Origin: Apostichopus japonicus
Lineage: Eukaryota; Echinodermata; Holothuroidea; Aspidochirotida; Stichopodidae
Reading direction: 5' to 3'
Assembly: GCF_037975245.1 (NCBI RefSeq)
Contig: NC_092574.1
Location: 14,343,213-14,407,212 of the forward strand
DNA length: 64,000 bases
Part shown: positions 61,209 through 64,000 of the stretch, piece by piece
How positions within the stretch are numbered: the stretch's first letter is position 1
Layout: each line of letters begins with the position of its first letter
The notes under the pieces: model-generated
Databases searched by the model: none
What the model was told of the DNA's origin: nothing
The model's input: the letters and a program-made list of their open reading frames with translations, nothing else
Translations under genes and position numbers: made by a program

Positions 61209-63968
61209 TGATCAAATGGTGACATGATAACATGATAAAATGTTGAAATGGTGCAATGGTGAAAAAGGTGAAATGGTAAAATGATAAAATGGTGAAATGA
61301 TAAAATGGGTAAATGAAATTGTAAAATGCAGAAATGGTGAAATGATAAAATGGGTAAATGATAAAATGGTGAAATGATAAAATGGGTAAATGGTAAAATG
61401 GTGAAATGATAAAATGATGAAATGGTGAAATGATAAAATGGGTGAAATGATAAAATGATGAAATGGTGAAGTGATAAATGGTGAAATGATAATATGGGTT
61501 TAATGATAAAATGGTGAAATGGTTAAATGAAAAAATGGTGAAATGATAAAATGGTGAAATGGATAAATGATAAAATGGCTAAATGATAAAATGGTGAAAT
61601 GGTAAAAGTGTGAAATGGTGAAATGGGTAAATGATAAAATGGGTGAAATGATAAAATGGTCAATGGTAAAATGGTGGAAAGGTGCAATGATCAAATGGTG
61701 CTATGGTAAAATGGTGGAATGGTGCAATGATCAAATGGTGACATGATAAAATGGTGAAATTGTAAAATGCTGAAATGGTGAAATGATAAAATGGGTAAAT
61801 GATAAAATGGTGAAATGATAAAATGGGTAAATGATAAAATGGTGAAATGATAAAATGGGTGAAATGATAAAATGGTGAATGGCAAAATGGTGGAATGGTG
61901 CAATGATCAAATGGTGATATGGTAAAATGGTGGAATGGTGCAATGATCAAATGGTGACATGATAACATGATAAAATGGTGAAATTGTAAAATGCTGAAAT
62001 GGTGCAACGGTGAAAAAGGTGAAATGGTGAAATGATAAAATGGGTAAATGATAAAATGGTGAAATGATAAAATGGGTAAATGGTGAAATGATAAAATGGT
62101 AAAAGTGTGAAATGGGTAAATGATAAAATGGGTGAAATGATAAAATGGTGAATGGTGGAATGGTGCAATGATCAAGGTTATATGGTAAAATGGTGGGATG
62201 GTGCAATGATCAAATGGTGACATGATAACATGATAAAATGGTGAAATTGTAAAATGCTGAAATGGTGCAACGGTGAAAAAGGTGAAATGGTGAAACGATA
62301 AAATGGGTAAAAGGTAAAATGGTGAAATGATAAAATGGTAAAAGTGTGAAATGGGTAAATGATAAAATGGTGAATGGTAAAATGGTGCAATGTTCAAATG
62401 GTAATATGGTAAAATGGTGGAATGGTGCAATGATCAAATGGTGACATGATAACATGATAAAATGGTGAAATGGTGCAACGGTGAAAAAGGTGAAATGGTA
62501 AAATGATAAAATGGGTAAATGATAAAATGGTGAAATGATAAAATGGTAAAAGTGTGAAATGGGTAAATGATAAAATGGGTGAAATGATAAAATGGTGGAA
62601 TGGTGCAATGATCAAATGGTGATATGGTAAAATGGTGGAATGGTGCAATGATCAAATGGTGACATGATAACATGATAAAATGGTGAAATTGTAAAATGCT
62701 GAAATGGTGCAACGGTGAAAAAGGTGAAATGGTGAAATGATAAAATGGGTAAATGATAAAATGGTGAAATGATAAAATGGGTAAATGATAAAATGGGTAA
62801 ATGGTAAAATGGTGAAATGATAAAGTGGTGAAATGGTAAAATGGTGAAATGGTGAAATAATAAAATGGTAAAATGGGTGAAATGATAAAATGGTAAAATG
62901 GGTGAAATGATAAAATGGGTGAAATGATAAAATGGTGAATGGTAAAATGGTGGAATGGTGAAATTATAAAATGGTGAAATGGGTAAATGATAAAATGGGT
63001 GAAATGATAAAATGGTGAATGGTAAAATGGGTAAATGATAAAATGGTGAAATGATAAAATGGTGAAATGGGTAAATGATAAAATGGTGAAATGCGTAAAT
63101 GATAAATTGGTAAAATGGTAAAAGTGTGAAATGGTGAAATGGGTTAATGATAAAATGGGTGAAATGATAAAATGGTCAATGGTATAATGGTGGAAAGGTG
63201 CAATGATCAAATGGTGATATGGTAAAATGTTGAAATGGTGCAATGGTGAAAAAGGTGAAATGGTAAAATGATAAAATGGTAAAAGTGTGAAATGGGTAAA
63301 TGATAAAATGGGTGAAATGATAAAATGGTGGAATGGTGCAATGATCAAATGGTGATATGGTAAAATGGTGGAATGGTGCAATGATCAAATGGTGACATGA
63401 TAACATGATAAAATGGTGAAATTGTAAAATGCTGAAATGGTGCAACGGTGAAAAAGGTGAAATGGTGAAATGATAAAATGGGTAAATGATAAAATGGTGA
63501 AATGATAAAATGGGTAAATGATAAAATGGGTAAATGGTAAAATGGTGAAATGATAAAGTGGTGAAATGGTAAAATGGTGAAATGGTGAAATAATAAAATG
63601 GTAAAATGGGTGAAATGATAAAATGGTAAAATGGGTGAAATGATAAAATGGGTGAAATGATAAAATGGTGAATGGTAAAATGGTGGAATGGTGAAATTAT
63701 AAAATGGTGAAATGGGTAAATGATAAAATGGGTGAAATGATAAAATGGTGAATGGTAAAATGGGTAAATGATAAAATGGTGAAATGATAAAATGGTGAAA
63801 TGGGTAAATGATAAAATGGTGAAATGCGTAAATGATAAATTGGTAAAATGGTAAAAGTGTGAAATGGGTTAATGATAAAATGGGTGAAATGATAAAATGG
63901 TCAATGGTAAAATGGTGGAAAGGTGCAATGATCAAATGGTGATATGGTAAAATGGTGGAATGGTGCAA
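61209..63968. repeat. Satellite short higher-order unit 6 (2760 bp)
   Basis: Full-length unit, closest to units 2 and 3 (AACGATAAAATGGG near 62293, the lesion CAAGGTTATATGG near 62171). The next unit starts at the window edge, so the array continues beyond it. Confidence 0.85.
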
Positions 63969-64000
63969 TGATCAAATGGTGACATGATAACATGATAAAA

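Larger units (their letters stand above)
33985..64000. repeat. 8-bp satellite, 30 kb, runs off the right edge
   Basis: The whole stretch parses into octamers such as ATGGTGAA, ATGATAAA, ATGGTAAA, ATGGGTAA and ATTGTAAA, plus 9-mers such as ATGGGTGAA. The general form is ATGRTRAA. The + strand is almost free of C except in marker octamers (ATGGTGCA, ATGATCAA, ATGGTGAC, ATGATAAC, ACGGTGAA, ATGCTGAA). No unrelated insertion is seen. The minus strand lacks stop codons over long distances, giving overlapping frames up to 463 codons (34725-36116) that all spell the same His/Phe/Ile/Ser/Thr/Pro/Tyr-rich octapeptide pattern. These have no domain and are not annotated as genes. Confidence 0.97.

Noticed and set aside
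33975-63968. Many minus-strand open frames of 60-463 codons rich in His, Phe, Ile, Ser, Thr and Pro
   Set aside because: They overlap in all three frames, consist only of the repeat pattern, start at the same CAT within marker boxes and have no domain. They follow from a stop-free 8-bp repeat.
33985-64000. CRISPR-like regular array
   Set aside because: There are no unique spacers between conserved repeats; everything is built from the same octamer, and the context is eukaryotic.

Overview
The window looks like nuclear DNA of an invertebrate animal, most likely a marine deuterostome such as an echinoderm. The reasons are spliced coding exons with GT..AG introns, a single-exon LRR-Ig receptor gene, AT-rich non-coding DNA, many small hAT-like non-autonomous transposons, a decayed transposase gene of a type I recall from aquatic invertebrates, and very large tandem arrays. 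The taxon is an inference; no marker gene fixes it. There is no prokaryotic gene organisation, CRISPR array, or rRNA or tRNA gene that I can support.

Layout. 1-132: short tandem repeat. 748-2981: the last two coding exons of a Gln-rich nuclear-type protein on +, with a phase-0 intron; a motif near its end resembles a nuclear-receptor-corepressor CoRNR box. 2982-7783: non-coding DNA with an 11-copy 20-bp repeat at 5731-5956. 7784-9975: a 2.2-kb hAT-like element with a perfect 8-bp target-site duplication. 10248-12001 and 13302-14376: two diverged copies of one duplicated segment; the first carries a striking palindromic CATG array at 10776-11114. 15084-17088: a degenerate DNA-transposase pseudogene followed by 112-bp repeats. 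19326-21143 (-): an intact LRR-Ig transmembrane receptor, the only complete protein gene. 22138-22527 and 22764-22959: two small hAT-like MITEs.

26511-33984 is a 46-bp minisatellite interrupted by two large insertions. One is a 2.18-kb element (27515-29694) with a further hAT MITE nested inside it. The other is a 2.74-kb TG..CA element (29907-32648). Both are flanked by the same pentamer, CTTAC.

33985-64000 (47% of the window) is one uninterrupted satellite built from an 8-bp word (ATGGTGAA, ATGATAAA, ATGGTAAA and variants). It is organised into 40-bp marker pairs and then into higher-order units of about 5.9-6.5 kb that give way to about 2.73 kb near 48.5 kb. Its minus strand is almost stop-free in all three frames, so the many His/Phe/Ile/Ser/Thr/Pro-rich reading frames there are consequences of the repeat and I do not annotate them as genes.

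The genes do not form an operon or pathway. The window is best read as the 3' end of one gene and one receptor gene beside a transposon-rich, satellite-rich block.
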